Positions 38,120-39,222 of a stretch of DNA of 39,222 nt are shown here, piece by piece. The DNA lies in IMG/VR virus record IMGVR_UViG_3300042383_000213, positions 1 to 39,222 of that record; one strand, 5' to 3'. The stretch's first letter is position 1. Each line of letters starts with the position of its first letter. The DNA is from a virus. The notes beneath the pieces are model-generated. The model was not told the DNA's origin. It searched no databases and was given only the letters and a program-made list of their open reading frames with translations. The position numbers and the translations under genes were made by a program.

Positions 38120-38812
38120 TCACTTCGCGGCGGTCGCGCAGTACCCTTCCGCGAGCCCGACCGCCCCGCGCAGGGCGTCCAGTAGGCGGGCGGCGGTTTC
38201 CGGCGTCGTGTCGCGCCGGGCGAGGGCGGCGGTCACCATATCCCCGATGGCGTCCGCGAGGGCGGCGGCGGTCACCGCGCTCTTCCGTCCGCTCTTCGTG
38301 CTACCCTCTTCGGCATCGTCCGCGCCATCGTCCGATCCGGTCGCGGCGGGCTTCGCGGGCTTCGCGGTCGCCGCCTCAACGTCCGCTCGCTTCAACGTCC
38401 GGACGAACGCCTCGCGCGTCTCCACGTTGGAAGCCTTCCACAAAGCCTGAACGGCGCGAGCGTCCGTCTCGCAGCGAATCAGGTGCGGAACGTCCGCGCC
38501 CGTGACGCGCTCCTCCGCGTCGATCCAAGCCCCGTAGGTGACGTACTGCGAGAACCGTCCCTTCGAGGCGAGGAGCCCGCATTCCGCGACCGCCCAAGCG
38601 AACGCGCCCTTCCCGGACGCGCCCGTCCACTTGGACGCCTCGCCGTGGACGGTCGCAGCGTAGAACGCAACCGCCATTTCGCGCACGGCGTCCGCGCCCT
38701 TCGCAACCGCCGCCCGCATCGTTTCCGTGAACGCCCCGAACCCCATAGCGGTCATGCGGTCGGCGTCGGTCATGCGGGCGGGCTTCGTGCTCTTCGTGCT
38801 CTTCGTTGCCAT
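38120..38812 (-). CDS. First early protein, 230 aa, function unknown
   Basis: The first gene transcribed on entry. It starts with a Lys/Thr/Ser-rich stretch (MATKSTKSTKPAR), then a helical domain rich in Ala with FTETMRAAVAKGADAV and YGAWIDAEERV. A low-complexity Asp/Ala/Gly linker follows (about 155-175), then a C-terminal Ala-rich helical part. The coding DNA is noticeably more GC-rich than its neighbours, suggesting a different origin. AGGTAGGAAA precedes ATG; the GTTTAC palindrome is 44 bp further upstream rather than at the ribosome site. No family is recognised. Confidence 0.75.
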   Translation of the reverse strand: MATKSTKSTKPARMTDADRMTAMGFGAFTETMRAAVAKGADAVREMAVAFYAATVHGEASKWTGASGKGAFAWAVAECGLLASKGRFSQYVTYGAWIDAEERVTGADVPHLIRCETDARAVQALWKASNVETREAFVRTLKRADVEAATAKPAKPAATGSDDGADDAEEGSTKSGRKSAVTAAALADAIGDMVTAALARRDTTPETAARLLDALRGAVGLAEGYCATAAK

Positions 38813-38855
38813 TGTGGTTTCCTACCTTTGTGTCCGCGTTCCGTTCGCTTGCCGC

Positions 38856-38871
38856 GTTTACTCGTGTAAAC
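38856..38871. repeat. GTTTAC-N4-GTAAAC palindrome in the P1 leader
   Basis: Perfect site, loop TCGT, 34 bp downstream of the P1 -10 element and 44 bp before the first gene. Confidence 0.88.
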
Positions 38872-38904
38872 CGTCCGGCTGCGAATCGGATCCGCGACGA
38901 ACGG

Positions 38905-38933
38905 AGTATCGCACAATTCGGGCGTCCGGTCAA
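38905..38933 (-). promoter_or_regulatory. Early sigma70-type promoter P1
   Basis: Minus-strand -35 TTGACC (38933-38928), 17-bp spacer, -10 GATACT (38910-38905). It is the first promoter next to the genome end and drives the 230-aa gene. The -10 is weaker than that of P2 or P3. Confidence 0.78.
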
Positions 38934-38946
38934 GCCCATTCCACGA

Positions 38947-38962
38947 GTTTACACGCCTAAAC
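38947..38962. repeat. Imperfect GTTTAC palindrome upstream of P1
   Basis: GTTTAC-ACGC-CTAAAC, one mismatch, 14 bp upstream of the P1 -35 element. Confidence 0.7.
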
Positions 38963-39011
38963 TTCAGAAAGTTATTATCGGACACAATAAACGGGCAGGC
39001 GCACGGACGCG

Positions 39012-39116
39012 CCGATAACCCTAGGTGACCGATAACCCGCGCCCCTCGCATCCCGTCCGATAACCACCGGAAACCGGAGAGTCCGATAACCCCTACGGGG
39101 CGGGCGTCCGATAACC
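39012..39116. repeat. Five direct CCGATAACC repeats (iteron-like)
   Basis: Exact CCGATAACC at 39012, 39029, 39057, 39083 and 39108 (spacing 17, 28, 26, 25), three of them preceded by GT. A partial inverted copy (TTATCGGAC) lies at 38974-38982. Repeats spaced near multiples of a helical turn suggest protein binding: replication initiator, terminase or host factor. Which one is not shown. Confidence 0.8.
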
Positions 39117-39222
39117 GCGGTCACCCTAACGGACACCTAACGAGCCCCCCTTGGGGGGTGCGGGCGCGCGTCAATCAATCAAACCCTTCTCAGATTTTTT
39201 CACCAAATAGTCGCAACTCAGG
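39096..39222. repeat. Terminal direct repeat, right copy
   Basis: Identical to positions 1-127. Joining the two ends gives a circle of about 39,095 bp and restores the metallopeptidase gene. Confidence 0.95.
39190..39222 (-). CDS. Partial copy of the metallopeptidase 3' end
   Basis: These 33 bases repeat the last codons and stop of the gene at 95-481 (ending LRLFGEKI). It is incomplete because the window ends here and represents the same gene after circularisation. Confidence 0.85.
   Translation of the reverse strand, partial: PELRLFGEKI

Larger units (their letters stand above)
38813..39189. other. Non-coding genome-end region
   Basis: About 375 bp without a supported gene. It contains promoter P1, two GTTTAC-type palindromes, five direct CCGATAACC repeats, one inverted partial copy and the GC hairpin. 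Reading leftwards it precedes the first early gene, the place where T7-like genomes have their left terminal repeat, early promoters and DNA entry end. The packaging cut and terminal repeat probably lie here. Confidence 0.7.

Noticed and set aside
1-39222. Search for CRISPR arrays
   Set aside because: The recurring palindromes have no regular spacer length and lie at gene starts; no repeat-spacer array exists.
1-39222. Search for integrase, lysogeny repressor and tRNA genes
   Set aside because: No recombinase, recognisable repressor helix-turn-helix or cloverleaf was seen, although small unknown proteins cannot be excluded as DNA-binding.

Overview
The window is an essentially complete genome of a lytic, T7-like podovirus (Autographiviridae type), about 39.1 kb. 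Every supported gene is on the minus strand, so transcription runs from high to low coordinates. The first 127 bases recur exactly as the last 127 bases, so the contig closes to a circle of about 39,095 bp. That is expected when a linear genome with direct terminal repeats is assembled from reads. GC content looks moderately high. Several small gene families recall marine and other aquatic phages, which suggests an aquatic, probably proteobacterial host, but the sequence alone does not fix the host.

The early region (about 38.9 to 31.9 kb) is built from repeated modules. Each has a strong sigma70-type promoter (five found, all with a 17-bp spacer), a short 5' leader hairpin and a 16-bp palindrome GTTTAC-N4-GTAAAC about 30-40 nt into the transcript. 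A few small, mostly unrecognised genes follow, and usually an intrinsic terminator. The palindrome occurs 18 times in perfect form. Nine copies carry AGGA between the arms, and eight of those double as the ribosome binding site of the next gene. This architecture is the most unusual thing in the window.

The middle region (31.7 to 21.7 kb) encodes a single-subunit RNA polymerase, a gp2.5-like ssDNA-binding protein, a RusA-like resolvase, primase-helicase, ThyX thymidylate synthase, family A DNA polymerase, a LAGLIDADG homing endonuclease at the polymerase 3' end, a gp6-like 5' exonuclease, a DUF1599-like protein and small unknowns. Many genes overlap by 1-8 nt (ATGA, TAATG, TGATG), which suggests translational coupling.

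The late region (21.7 to 1.8 kb) follows T7 order: gp7.3-position protein, portal, scaffold, an inserted lipoprotein plus a 31-residue membrane peptide, capsid, terminator, tail tubular A and B, internal proteins gp13/14/15/16, tail fibre, tail collar protein, holin-like protein, small and large terminase. Past the terminase (1.9 to 0.1 kb) are small basic proteins, an HNH-like protein and a HExxH metallopeptidase. The capsid ribosome binding site lies inside a 14-bp perfect inverted repeat. No endolysin, spanin pair, integrase, recognisable repressor or tRNA was seen. The non-coding end region (about 38.82 to 39.19 kb) carries the first promoter and five direct CCGATAACC repeats.
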